A stretch of DNA of 64,000 bases. It comes from CAYWQB01 sp964460785. GTDB taxonomy: Bacteria > Chlamydiota > Chlamydiia > Chlamydiales > CAYWQB01. The DNA lies in assembly GCA_964460785.1 (NCBI GenBank), contig CAYWQB010000004.1, positions 62,001 through 126,000 of the forward strand. Direction: 5' to 3'. This document shows, piece after piece, positions 7,350-16,004 of the stretch. The notes beneath the pieces were generated by a model. That model did no database searches. It was not told the origin of the DNA and was given only the letters and a program-made list of their open reading frames with translations. The stretch's first letter is position 1. Each line of letters opens with the position of its first letter. Made by a program: the position numbers and the translations under genes.

Positions 7350-8296
7350 GGGTTTTCAGAGACTGTGAACACAATGTTGTCCTCATAAACTCCTGCTAGC
7401 TTGTTACTGACATCGCTGACAGACAACGTCATTGGGATCGCTACTCCATCTGAAGAGGTTTGCCCTGTGCCAGAAGCGATTTGTATATCATTGCCACTAG
7501 ATAGATCAACAGACTGACTATTCACAGAAAATTGGTAGCTGATCTCCGTGCCACTTAGCGTAGAGTGTACAAGCTTCTGGTTGTTTTCTGAGCGAGCTTG
7601 GATAATATATCCATTGTTTGAGCGCACGCGCATATCAACTCCCATGCTAGCAGCGCCACTTGCTTGCCCAAAGTCCATGTTATATGTAGAAGGCTGTGAA
7701 GCATTAAATGGATCTCCAGGATCTACAAGTACAGCTTGGACTTGCCCAGAAACCGTTGCAGAGAAGTAAAAGTTAGTAGAAGCCTCTAAAGTTGGAGAGG
7801 AAACAGACCCTGTATAAACTTCAGCTGTCAGGAGGTCTTGGTAGATCCCGGAAGAAGAAAACTGTTCAGGGTCAATAGAAACGTAAAGGGTCGCTGTTGT
7901 GGGAGGCCAGAGATCAGGTCCTGCAGTCCCTGAATAGACATCACTTGCTGAGCCTGCATCGCTTAAGGATTTGAGTACTTGCTGCCTTGCCGCATCTTGA
8001 TAGATGAGATAGTTAAGAGAAGAGGCTCCAGATTCCAAAGTTCTATTAGGGGAGGAAGGAGAGGAAGCGATGGTCAGGAAAAAAGGGGAAGAGGTTCCTC
8101 CCCAGCGATAGACTGTAATATCGAAAGCCTGTGTATAACGTGTGCTGTCTAAGGGATTATAGGTAAGTGAGCCATCTCCTTGCCATTGCAAGGGAGAGGC
8201 AATCACCCAAAAGCCCGCACTGTAGATTTTTAAAGGAGAGAAAACAAAGGTGCAGAAAAGAGGAAGGAGAAGTAAAATCCGTTGTAAGAGTCTCAT
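7346..8296 (-). CDS. Two-domain pilus tip subunit (putative adhesin)
   Basis: At 316 residues it is nearly twice the size of the pilins. A signal peptide (about 1-26) precedes an N-terminal domain (about 27-175) unlike the pilins, beginning GFWVIASPLQWQGDG. The C-terminal half (about 180-316) is a pilin-like domain with QVQAVLVDP as a donor-strand-type segment and a final AGVYEDNIVFTVSENP strand with the conserved G-x-Y. A lectin- or receptor-binding N-domain joined to a pilin domain is the usual plan of chaperone-usher tip adhesins (for example CsuE, CooD). The ligand is unknown. It is the first minus-strand gene of the subunit cluster, and a TATAAA box lies in the 52-base gap upstream on its strand. 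Confidence 0.75.
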   Translation of the reverse strand: MRLLQRILLLLPLFCTFVFSPLKIYSAGFWVIASPLQWQGDGSLTYNPLDSTRYTQAFDITVYRWGGTSSPFFLTIASSPSSPNRTLESGASSLNYLIYQDAARQQVLKSLSDAGSASDVYSGTAGPDLWPPTTATLYVSIDPEQFSSSGIYQDLLTAEVYTGSVSSPTLEASTNFYFSATVSGQVQAVLVDPGDPFNASQPSTYNMDFGQASGAASMGVDMRVRSNNGYIIQARSENNQKLVHSTLSGTEISYQFSVNSQSVDLSSGNDIQIASGTGQTSSDGVAIPMTLSVSDVSNKLAGVYEDNIVFTVSENP

Positions 8297-8348
8297 CGTT
8301 TGTCGGGGTACTTTTACTTAAGATGCACAGTTTATAGTGAGGGACTAG

Positions 8349-8735
8349 ATGTTTGTAAAGAGGGTTCTATTTGTTTTTCTATTAGCAATAGGTTGGCTAT
8401 CTGCTGATTCCACACACGTAAAAGAAGAAGTATATGTGCGTCCCCCACAGGAAGTGCTGGAAAAAATCCACCATGCATTTACTCAAAAACTGCAAAAACA
8501 AAAGGATCTATCTCCTTCTCGTGTTGCAGGATGGGCCGTATTTACCTATTGTTACTTAGGCAAAGAGGTGGAATTTGGCCGCAAGCTCGATCAGCAAGAG
8601 AGCCTCTTTGTCCTTCAGTGTGCTTTGCCCTACTTACAAAAAGAGGGCCACAGCATCAATTCGGAGATTGCAGAAGGGCAGCTTCGCTCTTTATATGAGT
8701 ATATGCAAAACCGCTTTCCTCACGAGGAAAGTTAG
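8349..8735 (+). CDS. Small secreted protein between pilus modules, unrecognised
   Basis: A 128-residue protein with an N-terminal signal peptide (MFVKRVLFVFLLAIGWLSA) and a charged, mostly helical-looking mature part. I recognise no family. A GAGGGAC ribosome site precedes the ATG. It runs opposite to the pilus genes and separates the subunit cluster from the usher-chaperone pair: its start is 52 bases from the tip-gene start, and its stop codon overlaps the usher stop codon (8732-8735). Its position suggests a regulator of assembly or a periplasmic accessory factor, but nothing in the sequence proves a link with the pilus. Confidence 0.75.
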   Translation: MFVKRVLFVFLLAIGWLSADSTHVKEEVYVRPPQEVLEKIHHAFTQKLQKQKDLSPSRVAGWAVFTYCYLGKEVEFGRKLDQQESLFVLQCALPYLQKEGHSINSEIAEGQLRSLYEYMQNRFPHEES

Positions 8736-11245
8736 TTTGCATATTGCTCTTCAGCAACAAGGTCTCCAAGTTGAACAATGCCTTTTTGATCTGCTTTTAA
8801 GTGGAACTGAATAGGTGCGATGCTTCTATTTGTTATTTGAACTTGATAAGAGCCAGGCTGTATACCCATGAGGAAAAACTTTCCTCGCTTATTTTTAAAA
8901 AAGACCTGAGGCTGTTCAACCCATCCCTCTTTACCCATTTTATATATGATACCTCGAACAAGTTTAAGAGGGGCCCCTGTGCTATCGACAAGAAAGCCAC
9001 GAATAGAAGCTGTGCTCACTAAATCGATATGGATGCCAAACCCACTGCCATATTGAGGAAATAGGATGACTCGGCTTGGAGAGATGCTTGAACCGATAGG
9101 TAACTTCGTCGATTGGATTGTTAAAGGAGTGTATTCATAGGGAGAAAGCGGCGTGATAACTTTTGGCCCTAGCCAGTTGATTCCTTTGATTAATTGAGCA
9201 CTTTGTCCTCCAATAATGCCAAGAGGGCTGTTCTGCAACTCTTCAGAGGGGATAAGTAAAGCAAACGAATCTTGAATCGGACTAGAGACTGCAAAATAAC
9301 CATCTGTATAAGCCAGGGCCGTCGCCATGTTTAGCGTAGTTTGTGAGCGAAGAGATGTAGGGTTTCTAAAGGAAAAAAGGCTATGGGAGGCTTGTAGGCG
9401 CGCGCGCTCTGTGCGGTAGTTGATTGAACCGAATAGATTGGAGCGGTCTCCTTGAGTTTGCGCATTAACGGAAGTGCTCAGCTGTTCATTATTGTAGGTC
9501 CAGGCTGCTGTATAGGTATGAGAGCGCTGGTCTGCAGTGCCACTAAGACGTCCATAGGAACCAGGCAGTGTATAAGAGAGTCGCAAGATACCTCCTCGGT
9601 CTTTTAACCCAGAGACATTTTGGCTGGAGGTTAATTCGAGGGTTGCTTCGAAATTTGCATAGGGGCGATAGCGAAACATAGCTGAATAGCGGTGCGTTTT
9701 GCCAGATGTAGAGTAAAAGCCATTGCGGGAGATAGTAAAAATACCTGTGAGGTTTTTACTGAGAAGTTGACTATAGCGTGAAGTTATATTGAACTTTGAT
9801 GGAGTAATGCTCAGCCTGCTAGCAGAAGGTAGAGCAAAAGATTGGCCAAAGTAATCAAGAATAAAGGAAAAGTTTCTTTGCCATGGATTTATAGAGGCAT
9901 TGCTATTTTGATAAAGGTATTGTCCATGCAGGGCTGCCGAGTGTTTGTGATCAAAGCGAGAACCGGCAATTTGAAGAGAAAAAAGACCTAAGGGAAGAGC
10001 AAAATCTGCTTCAGCTCCAATGAGCGCTTTATCTTTATTCCCTTGAATGAAGCCTCCAATTGTGGTCTGACTTGTTAAGCCATATTTGTGAAAAGCTGAA
10101 AGGGTGGGTTGTGATTTTTTATAGTGCCAGCGAGAGTTTATTTCTTCTGAGGGTAAGCCTATATTGTAGGTGTACTCATGTAGGCCTTTTTGCAAGAGGC
10201 GGATGTCTTGCACCATACTCAAAGAGATCTCTTGCACTTGCCCACTTTCTCCCAAAATGCGTAAGACTACATTGTTGAATCCTTGTAGTAAGGGGAGATT
10301 ATAGAGGTTATAAGGGCCTGGAGTTAAGGAGAAGCTCTGTACAAACTGGCCGTTACTGTAGACCTCCACTTGCGCTGGTTCTTCTAGGTAGAACTCCTGC
10401 TCTGTAATAGGGGTCGTGATAGTATAGGGTTGAAGACCAAAGTCTTTCGAAATTCCAACCCCTCCAATAGGGATGAAGCTTTGCAACCCCGTGGTTAGAT
10501 AGTTTAAATCACCAACATTGCAGCGGATCATGCTGTCGGGCAGATCATAAACTGCGCGTAGTGCGCCCCGAGCCCACAACGGGTCTCGCTTTTCTAAAAA
10601 TGTGAGATCCCCTTCTAGAACCCACTGGTAGACGTTGACCTTTGGCAAAAAAGTAATGCCCAAAGCATCTCTTTCTGTTTGTTGGAAGGGAGAGCCCTTC
10701 AGGTGTTGAAACCTCTGGCTAATATAGATATTACTATAGGCAGAAAGTTTATCAGGTTTCAGTGCATGTTCATACTCCCTCGGTTTTTTTGGAGGAGCTA
10801 TTTCTAAGTCGCGGGCTTTCCTGATGGCCCCTTCAATGGTAATGACTAATAGAACTTTGACTGCATCATATTGGATATCGACTCCATAGGGGGAGAGCTC
10901 TGTAGTCGTAATGGTGGTTTGATTCTGAAAATTTTCCTCTAGCTTGTTGTACGCTTCTTCTTTCAGGTGGGGGTAGAGAAGGTTAAGAAGTTGTTGGCTT
11001 TTAATCTGGATGGAGGTTGATTGAGGATCAACGTTAACCCATAAGAATCCGGATTCTTTCTTATCTAAAATAGCAGGAATTTCACTCTGTCCACCTGCTG
11101 TTTTTTTCCCAAAAATTTGCTCGAACAGCTTCTGCTTTTCCTGTGGAGCAAGTTGTGGCTGAAACTGTAGTTCTTTTTGACTCCAGCCTAATGAGGCAGA
11201 GGAGACAAAAAGGAAGGTAAGAATGAGCCTTTTTTGGGTTTTCAA
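8732..11245 (-). CDS. Outer-membrane usher of a chaperone-usher pilus
   Basis: An 837-residue usher with signal peptide (about 1-22). The N-terminal domain (to about 170) includes SPYGVDIQYDAVKVLLVI, similar in plan to usher N-domains that receive chaperone-subunit complexes. The segment around 225-340 is typical of ushers: a GDLNY strand, GGVGISKDFGLQPY, a YLEEPAQVEVYSNG plug-like stretch, then GPYNLYNLPL and a GFNNVVLRI strand. Many amphipathic strands follow, and the C-terminal domains include STGAPLKLVRGIIYK and GIQPGSYQVQ. The size fits the archaic/alternative usher class (CsuD, CooC). Its start overlaps the chaperone stop by 4 bases, implying coupled translation. Confidence 0.9.
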   Translation of the reverse strand: MKTQKRLILTFLFVSSASLGWSQKELQFQPQLAPQEKQKLFEQIFGKKTAGGQSEIPAILDKKESGFLWVNVDPQSTSIQIKSQQLLNLLYPHLKEEAYNKLEENFQNQTTITTTELSPYGVDIQYDAVKVLLVITIEGAIRKARDLEIAPPKKPREYEHALKPDKLSAYSNIYISQRFQHLKGSPFQQTERDALGITFLPKVNVYQWVLEGDLTFLEKRDPLWARGALRAVYDLPDSMIRCNVGDLNYLTTGLQSFIPIGGVGISKDFGLQPYTITTPITEQEFYLEEPAQVEVYSNGQFVQSFSLTPGPYNLYNLPLLQGFNNVVLRILGESGQVQEISLSMVQDIRLLQKGLHEYTYNIGLPSEEINSRWHYKKSQPTLSAFHKYGLTSQTTIGGFIQGNKDKALIGAEADFALPLGLFSLQIAGSRFDHKHSAALHGQYLYQNSNASINPWQRNFSFILDYFGQSFALPSASRLSITPSKFNITSRYSQLLSKNLTGIFTISRNGFYSTSGKTHRYSAMFRYRPYANFEATLELTSSQNVSGLKDRGGILRLSYTLPGSYGRLSGTADQRSHTYTAAWTYNNEQLSTSVNAQTQGDRSNLFGSINYRTERARLQASHSLFSFRNPTSLRSQTTLNMATALAYTDGYFAVSSPIQDSFALLIPSEELQNSPLGIIGGQSAQLIKGINWLGPKVITPLSPYEYTPLTIQSTKLPIGSSISPSRVILFPQYGSGFGIHIDLVSTASIRGFLVDSTGAPLKLVRGIIYKMGKEGWVEQPQVFFKNKRGKFFLMGIQPGSYQVQITNRSIAPIQFHLKADQKGIVQLGDLVAEEQYAN

Positions 11246-12000
11246 GGTATAACAACATCCTTTTTATAGTAGATCTTTCCTGTAGCTGCTGCATCCCTTG
11301 GAATTTGTTGTGGCCAAGGAATAAGGTAGGACCGCTTGGCCTTAGCTAGCAGTATTGTTTGATCTAGAGGAGTAAGCTCATCCTTATTGAGCTTTAGCTC
11401 ATTATTCTCTCCCCATTTTATGGCTAATACAGGATCGACAAGTCGAGCGTGAATCAGACCATTATTTGAGATCGTTATACCAAGCATAGACATTTGCTCT
11501 TCATCTTTTTCTAGTTCTACAAAAGAAAGCTCTGTAGAGAGCTTTGCTTCTTGGTTTGTGGGGCGAACATAGAGCATAGAAGCGTAGCGCACACTCAAGT
11601 TTAATGAGGAACGCTCATCTTCATCTAAAGAAGCTGTAGGAACAGGAAGCACTTCGCTCATTAACGCATAGGCATGCTCAATAGTTGGAGAAGGATCTCC
11701 TGTATAGTTGATTTGTACGGTTTGCTTTTCCCCAGGCTCAAGAAGCATTTGTTCTGGGAAGATGACAAAGTCCTCTTCTTCTAGATTTGTGTCATAAATA
11801 GGGTCGCCATTTTCTGTAATGCTGCGCTTTACGATGTAAAACTCTAGGGGTAAAATTTCGTCAGAATCATTATCAACGGTTAAGCGTCCTGCCGTTTTAT
11901 CCTTCTCAGGAATAAAAAAAAATTGGTTCGGGGAAATCATTAGTGCAGGAGAGAGAATAGGAATGGAAATAGAGACTAAAAGAAGAAGAAGCTTTTTCAT
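11242..12000 (-). CDS. Periplasmic pilus assembly chaperone (PapD/FimC superfamily)
   Basis: A 252-residue protein with signal peptide (about 1-20). The two-immunoglobulin-domain chaperone plan is visible: a first strand ISPNQFFFIPEKDKTAGRLTV, then PLEFYIVKRS, FVIFPEQMLLEPGEKQTVQI (the G1-type edge strand region and the Pro-Gly turn), and RYASMLYVRP at the domain junction. It would bind pilin subunits in the periplasm and deliver them to the usher encoded immediately downstream with an ATGA overlap. It is the promoter-proximal gene of the assembly module; the 288-base region ahead is shared with the divergent gene at 12289. Confidence 0.9.
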   Translation of the reverse strand: MKKLLLLLVSISIPILSPALMISPNQFFFIPEKDKTAGRLTVDNDSDEILPLEFYIVKRSITENGDPIYDTNLEEEDFVIFPEQMLLEPGEKQTVQINYTGDPSPTIEHAYALMSEVLPVPTASLDEDERSSLNLSVRYASMLYVRPTNQEAKLSTELSFVELEKDEEQMSMLGITISNNGLIHARLVDPVLAIKWGENNELKLNKDELTPLDQTILLAKAKRSYLIPWPQQIPRDAAATGKIYYKKDVVIP

Positions 12001-12288
12001 AGCAGGTCCTATTATCGGCTATCACAGGGGGCGAATCTTACTTGCCTAAAAAAATAGTTTTCAAGGTCTTAAGGTGAAATCTTTCTCTATATTTTTCTTG
12101 AAGAGAGACTTCTTATTCGAGAAGAAAGGGGAGTTTTGTAAATATTTGGTTAATATTGTGTCTCTTGTGAGTGAAAAAATAAGCAATAGATTAAGAATAT
12201 ATGTTTAAATGAATGTTATTATATTTGAACCAAACACCTCACCGAGGTAAAATAATTTTCTTTCAATAGGGCCTTTGCAGATAAAATT
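12001..12288. other. Divergent intergenic region between pilus chaperone and GH3-like gene
   Basis: This A/T-rich stretch must hold promoters for both directions. A small hairpin, ACCTC-ACC-GAGGT (12236-12248), precedes AAAATAATTTTC about 40 bases before the + strand start. I see no convincing -35/-10 pair, RNA gene or repeat in it. Confidence 0.4.
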
Positions 12289-13353
12289 ATGACTATTATT
12301 CCTCCCAGTAGCTGTGACTTCGTTGGTGGAGAACATCAACAGGGAGACTCAGCTTTTGAGCAAGAGAAGATAGGAAAAGATGCAAGCGGGCGTCTCGTTT
12401 CAATCACAACAAATAAAACTTATTTTAACCCAGAGAGGTTTGCTGCACGGCATTCAGCAAGGGTCTCGAGTAGAGAGTTTTTTTCGCGAAAACGTGATTT
12501 GACAGAAGAGTGGACGCAAACCATCATAGAAAACTCTGCGATAGAAGAGCTCATCGGTCAACTGCTCTTTGTCTCTATTGACCAGGGGTCCAGCTTACAA
12601 AATCATGACTTGTTTCCATATAGCGGAGTTATGCTTCCTCAGGGTGTAGCACTCCCTATAGTGAAGTCTCTCGAAGGGAGGTTTCGCCTGCCTCCTATGA
12701 TTGGATGTATAGGGGGCTCAACCTATCTTTCTACTCACTCTTTTGATGGATTGATGGAAGAGAGGTTCTATGAAGAAGGGAAGAAGCTCGCTGAAAAGTT
12801 ATCCTTAGAAGGAGTTCACTTTTTAGCTTTGCCTTTAGATGAAAGCTCAAGTTTTGATGGGGTCCTTTCCATTGCAGGCATAGAAGATCGGCGTTTGTGG
12901 CTTTATATCAAAGGCATTCAAGATATGGGCATTGGTGTTGCATTGACGACAGAGAAAGCTGTCAGAAAAGCTTCCACTCATCGTATCCCTTTATTTGGTC
13001 ATTATGCGGCAAAGGTACGAGAAGAAGATAAAGCATTAGTACATATGGTTGGTCAATCAGGTATGAACTATGTAGTCTGTAAAAAGCAGGACAAGATCCC
13101 TCCTCAAACAGAGTCACAGGGGATTGTGCTCAGCCATTTAGAATGTGCATCTGTAGAGTTTCTTAAACATAGCTTATTATCTGGAGTTGATGGGTTTATT
13201 GTTAGCCCCTCTTTGATCGAAGGGGTATATGAAACCCTGCAGGAGCTATATATGACACATGCTGCTCTGGAAGATGTGTTTTTTGCGCGGATTAAAAAGT
13301 TTCTTCTAGTTAAGGAGTGGGCAGGGCTGAGTCAACCCCTCCCTATTTCTTAA
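12289..13353 (+). CDS. Glycoside hydrolase family 3 (NagZ)-like protein, probably catalytically inactive
   Basis: A 354-residue protein without a signal peptide. From about residue 79 it follows the GH3/NagZ barrel plan: EELIGQLLFVSI (86-97, compare EEKIGQL), RFRLPPMIGCIGG, EEGKKLAEKLSLEGVHFLALPLD (in two parts, where NagZ has the AREL-GVNWNFAP region), and the tail LLSGVDGFIVSP then ARIKKFLLVKEWAGL. The NagZ KHFPGHG loop is not found, and where the nucleophile motif SDDL would fall the protein reads LSHLE (281-285), so the catalytic Asp seems lost. It may bind a sugar or peptidoglycan fragment without cutting it. The alignment was made by eye and is moderate. Confidence 0.55.
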   Translation: MTIIPPSSCDFVGGEHQQGDSAFEQEKIGKDASGRLVSITTNKTYFNPERFAARHSARVSSREFFSRKRDLTEEWTQTIIENSAIEELIGQLLFVSIDQGSSLQNHDLFPYSGVMLPQGVALPIVKSLEGRFRLPPMIGCIGGSTYLSTHSFDGLMEERFYEEGKKLAEKLSLEGVHFLALPLDESSSFDGVLSIAGIEDRRLWLYIKGIQDMGIGVALTTEKAVRKASTHRIPLFGHYAAKVREEDKALVHMVGQSGMNYVVCKKQDKIPPQTESQGIVLSHLECASVEFLKHSLLSGVDGFIVSPSLIEGVYETLQELYMTHAALEDVFFARIKKFLLVKEWAGLSQPLPIS

Positions 13354-14326
13354 GCTCTTTTTCAATATCCAGTAATGGAATCACCGCTTTGCGGCTTGCT
13401 TCTTGCATTGCTAGGTGAAGATCTACTTCCAGTCTCCAGTTTGCTTTTGTTGCATAAAGAGCCTTTGATTGATCAAGCAAGACATTTATCTTTAGAGAAT
13501 TAGGGGAGGGGAATTGCTCTTGGTATGTCCAGTCTGCAGAGAGTTCTTGCTTAATAGAGGTTTCGCCAGTTTGATACTGGGATGATCCCTCAGAATGAAT
13601 GTTTAAACTCCCTCCCTTACTCTTTTTAGCACTATGTAAAAGGGCGATGGGGGTTAGTATTTCTCCTTCAGTGGTCCATGGAGAGTCACCTTTTATAGGA
13701 CCTAGCAAGGGAAGTTTATATGGGTGGTAGAGAATATTTTCTAGGAGGGGGCGAAAAGGGTGTTCATAGCAGTGAGAGAGTAAAGCTTTTGTCCATGCAT
13801 GCGGTAAAGATAACTCAAGAAGCTTTCCCTCTTCAGAAAGAGCGAAGCGAAAAGATGAGCGTAAAAGAGAGTGATCTTGATAAATCGACTGGTTGCCTGT
13901 ATCGATTTGAAAAAAGGCATACATTTGTTGTCGTTGCTCTTCGCTAATGGAGGAGCCTGTGCGGTAGTGGATGACATCTGGTGCCGAGCTGTCATAGTCT
14001 AATAGTAACTGCTTTTCTTGGTTAAAAAGCTTTAACCTTTCAATTTTTGCCTGAAAAATTCTCGGTGATTGTGTGCTTGCTGGCGTTGCTAGCACCTTGA
14101 TAAAAAATGGGTAGCTGGTTCCTACAGTGGAGCCGACTCCCTGATAGAAGTTAGAAAGCTTTCCTGAAATTTCTAGTTGTAGACTTCGCTCTTTAGGCCA
14201 AAAAAACGAGAAGGAAGAAGTGATTGTATCATTTGGTAGAAATGCTAAGATGCTCAACATGCTTGTTACAGAAATCGCAACAAGCCATATGACTCCTATA
14301 GTAAGATCTTTAGCCTTCGCTGTCAT
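13343..14326 (-). CDS. Conserved chlamydial membrane-anchored hypothetical (CT244-like position)
   Basis: A 327-residue protein with one N-terminal membrane segment (about residues 8-30) and the rest presumably periplasmic. I do not recognise a family. Its place directly after lpxD equals that of the hypothetical gene CT244 in C. trachomatis, so orthology is likely by position. It overlaps the lpxD 3' end by 17 bases (translational coupling) and its own 3' end overlaps the convergent GH3-like gene by 11 bases. A role in envelope or lipid A biology is only suggested by the neighbours. Confidence 0.75.
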   Translation of the reverse strand: MTAKAKDLTIGVIWLVAISVTSMLSILAFLPNDTITSSFSFFWPKERSLQLEISGKLSNFYQGVGSTVGTSYPFFIKVLATPASTQSPRIFQAKIERLKLFNQEKQLLLDYDSSAPDVIHYRTGSSISEEQRQQMYAFFQIDTGNQSIYQDHSLLRSSFRFALSEEGKLLELSLPHAWTKALLSHCYEHPFRPLLENILYHPYKLPLLGPIKGDSPWTTEGEILTPIALLHSAKKSKGGSLNIHSEGSSQYQTGETSIKQELSADWTYQEQFPSPNSLKINVLLDQSKALYATKANWRLEVDLHLAMQEASRKAVIPLLDIEKELKK

Positions 14327-15362
14327 GGCCTATTTTAGCCTCTAGTTTTTCTAGGCGCTTGGCGATCTTTTCTATTCTCCGTAGGTAAACCTGTCGACGG
14401 CTCCAGGAAGTAATCGGTTCCGCTGGGTGGCCTCTATAAGCCCCAGGAGTTGTTAAATTTTTGAAGATGCCAGATTGGGCTCCTACCTGGATAAAAGCTG
14501 CTATTTTGAGATGGCCAACAACTCCAACTTTTCCTGCTAAGGTCACATGGTGACTGAGCTTTGTAGAGCCAGCGATACCTACCTGAGAAGCTAGTAGGCA
14601 ATGCTGGCCGACTTGTACACCATGAGCTAGCTGAACTAAGTTGTCTACTTTCGTTCCTTTCTCAACGATTGTTTCCCCAAAGCGTGCGCGGTCAATGGTT
14701 GTATTAGCTCCTATTTCGACATCATCTTCTATGCGGACAGTGCCAAGCTGCTTGAGCTTTTTGTGCTCACCAGCTTTTGTTGTTTCATAACCAAATCCAC
14801 AAGAGCCTATCACAGCCCCTGGCTGAAGAATGACATGGTTCCCAAGGGAGCAATATTCGCGTACTGTAACATTGGGGTGTAATAAGCAGTGCTCTCCAAT
14901 AGAACAGCCTCTGCCAATCACACTATTTGCACCAATATGGGTTTCAGCTCCAATGGTCGTATCTGCATCAATCACTACATGGGGCCCTAAATGTGCTGTG
15001 GGATGAACGGATGCAGAGGGGTGAATGACTGCTGTGGGGTGAACTCCCTCAAATCCGGATTTTTGAGAAAGATTACCAAGGAAAAGGTCTAAAACTTGCT
15101 GAAAAGCGGCGGAAGGAGAAGAGTGGAGGAGGTAGTTGCCCTCGCGATTTTGGATAGGCTCTTTACTGATGATGATGCCAGCATTAGAGCTTTGGGCTGC
15201 ACGTAGATACTTGGGGTTTGCAAAAAAAGAGAGTTCATTAGGAGTCGCTTCACTAAGGTCTGCAATCCCTTGGATGGTTACATTAGGGTCGCCTATATAC
15301 TGCGCATTTAGAAGGGAGGCAAGGGTTTTGAGGGAGTATTTTTGCGTTGTTGTTTTATTCAT
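14310..15362 (-). CDS. lpxD: UDP-3-O-acylglucosamine N-acyltransferase
   Basis: LpxD adds the N-linked acyl chain in lipid A synthesis, using acyl-ACP. The N-terminal domain contains IADLSEATPNELSFFANPKY, and the C-terminal left-handed beta-helix shows many hexapeptide repeats (HPTAVIHPSASVHPTAHLG and onwards). The catalytic His lies in NLVQLAHGVQVG, as in E. coli LpxD. The start is set at the ATG at 15362 because AGGAG lies five bases before it; a GTG at 15368 would overlap the ribosome site. A terminator hairpin stands just upstream, so the gene is either read through from bamA-skp or has a promoter inside skp. No lpxA, lpxB or lpxC follows. Confidence 0.95.
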   Translation of the reverse strand: MNKTTTQKYSLKTLASLLNAQYIGDPNVTIQGIADLSEATPNELSFFANPKYLRAAQSSNAGIIISKEPIQNREGNYLLHSSPSAAFQQVLDLFLGNLSQKSGFEGVHPTAVIHPSASVHPTAHLGPHVVIDADTTIGAETHIGANSVIGRGCSIGEHCLLHPNVTVREYCSLGNHVILQPGAVIGSCGFGYETTKAGEHKKLKQLGTVRIEDDVEIGANTTIDRARFGETIVEKGTKVDNLVQLAHGVQVGQHCLLASQVGIAGSTKLSHHVTLAGKVGVVGHLKIAAFIQVGAQSGIFKNLTTPGAYRGHPAEPITSWSRRQVYLRRIEKIAKRLEKLEAKIGHDSEG

Positions 15363-15378
15363 GGCCACTCCTAATATA

Positions 15379-15400
15379 AAAGCCCCCTAGAGGGGGCTTT
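15379..15400 (-). terminator. Strong terminator hairpin between skp and lpxD
   Basis: AAAGCCCCCT (15379-15388) and AGGGGGCTTT (15391-15400) form a perfect 10-bp stem with a two-base centre. On the minus strand it is followed by TATATTAGGAG, only 16 bases ahead of the lpxD ATG. It ends the bamA-skp unit and should reduce transcription into lpxD. The T-run is short because the stem itself ends in T. Confidence 0.7.
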
Positions 15401-15423
15401 GCACAGGTATGAAGGTATTACAA

Positions 15424-15984
15424 TTATGCTTCTTGAGAGTCTTCAAGAGCTTCATCCATTGTGGATGCGCTATCCTTGAAAGAAGCGTTCATCTCTTCGA
15501 TGACATCTTTTGTAATATCAAGATCTGTGTTGTAGAAAAAGCAAGTATCTTTATTTACAACAAGTTCAAGATCTTTGCGCTCTGCAATCGTTTTTGTTGC
15601 AGACTTCACGCTTTCATCCATTGTTTGTAAAACTTTGAATTGTGTTTGAGACGCAAGCTGAGAGCTTTCATACTGCAGCTGGTTCATCTCTTCACTTAGC
15701 TTTTGGAATTGATCTTGTAGATCTTTCTCAGCACTAGGAGAGAGGCCATCCATGTACTCAGGGTCATTTAATTTGTTGTAGACATCAGAGAGCTTTTTTT
15801 CTTTGTCAGAAAAGCTCGCAGTCATTTTGATTCTTAAATCTTCGAGTTTTTGCTGCTCTTTTTTTCCTTGATGAGACTGGTCAAGGCACTCTCTAAAGTC
15901 TACGATACCTACTTGTCCTGCAGCAAGAGCGCTACCAGAGACAATGAGAGAGGCTATTAAAAGAGAAAAGTAACGTTTCATCAT
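15424..15984 (-). CDS. skp: Periplasmic OmpH/Skp-like chaperone
   Basis: A 186-residue protein with signal peptide (to about residue 21, ending ALAA), then the typical Skp opening QVGIVDFRECLDQSHQGKK and a long helical coiled-coil stretch (about 40-130). Skp binds unfolded outer-membrane proteins and hands them to BamA. It is directly downstream of bamA, 20 bases apart, the usual arrangement in Gram-negative bacteria and in Chlamydia (ompH). AAGGA lies ahead of two adjacent ATG codons. The acidic C-terminal tail is longer than in the E. coli protein. Confidence 0.9.
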   Translation of the reverse strand: MMKRYFSLLIASLIVSGSALAAGQVGIVDFRECLDQSHQGKKEQQKLEDLRIKMTASFSDKEKKLSDVYNKLNDPEYMDGLSPSAEKDLQDQFQKLSEEMNQLQYESSQLASQTQFKVLQTMDESVKSATKTIAERKDLELVVNKDTCFFYNTDLDITKDVIEEMNASFKDSASTMDEALEDSQEA

Positions 15985-16004
15985 AATATTTAAGTCCTTT
16001 TTTT

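Noticed and set aside
12236..12260. Terminator between the pilus chaperone and the GH3-like gene
   Set aside because: The small ACCTC/GAGGT hairpin lies between divergent genes, where no transcript should end, and has no T-run; it is more likely chance or a control site.
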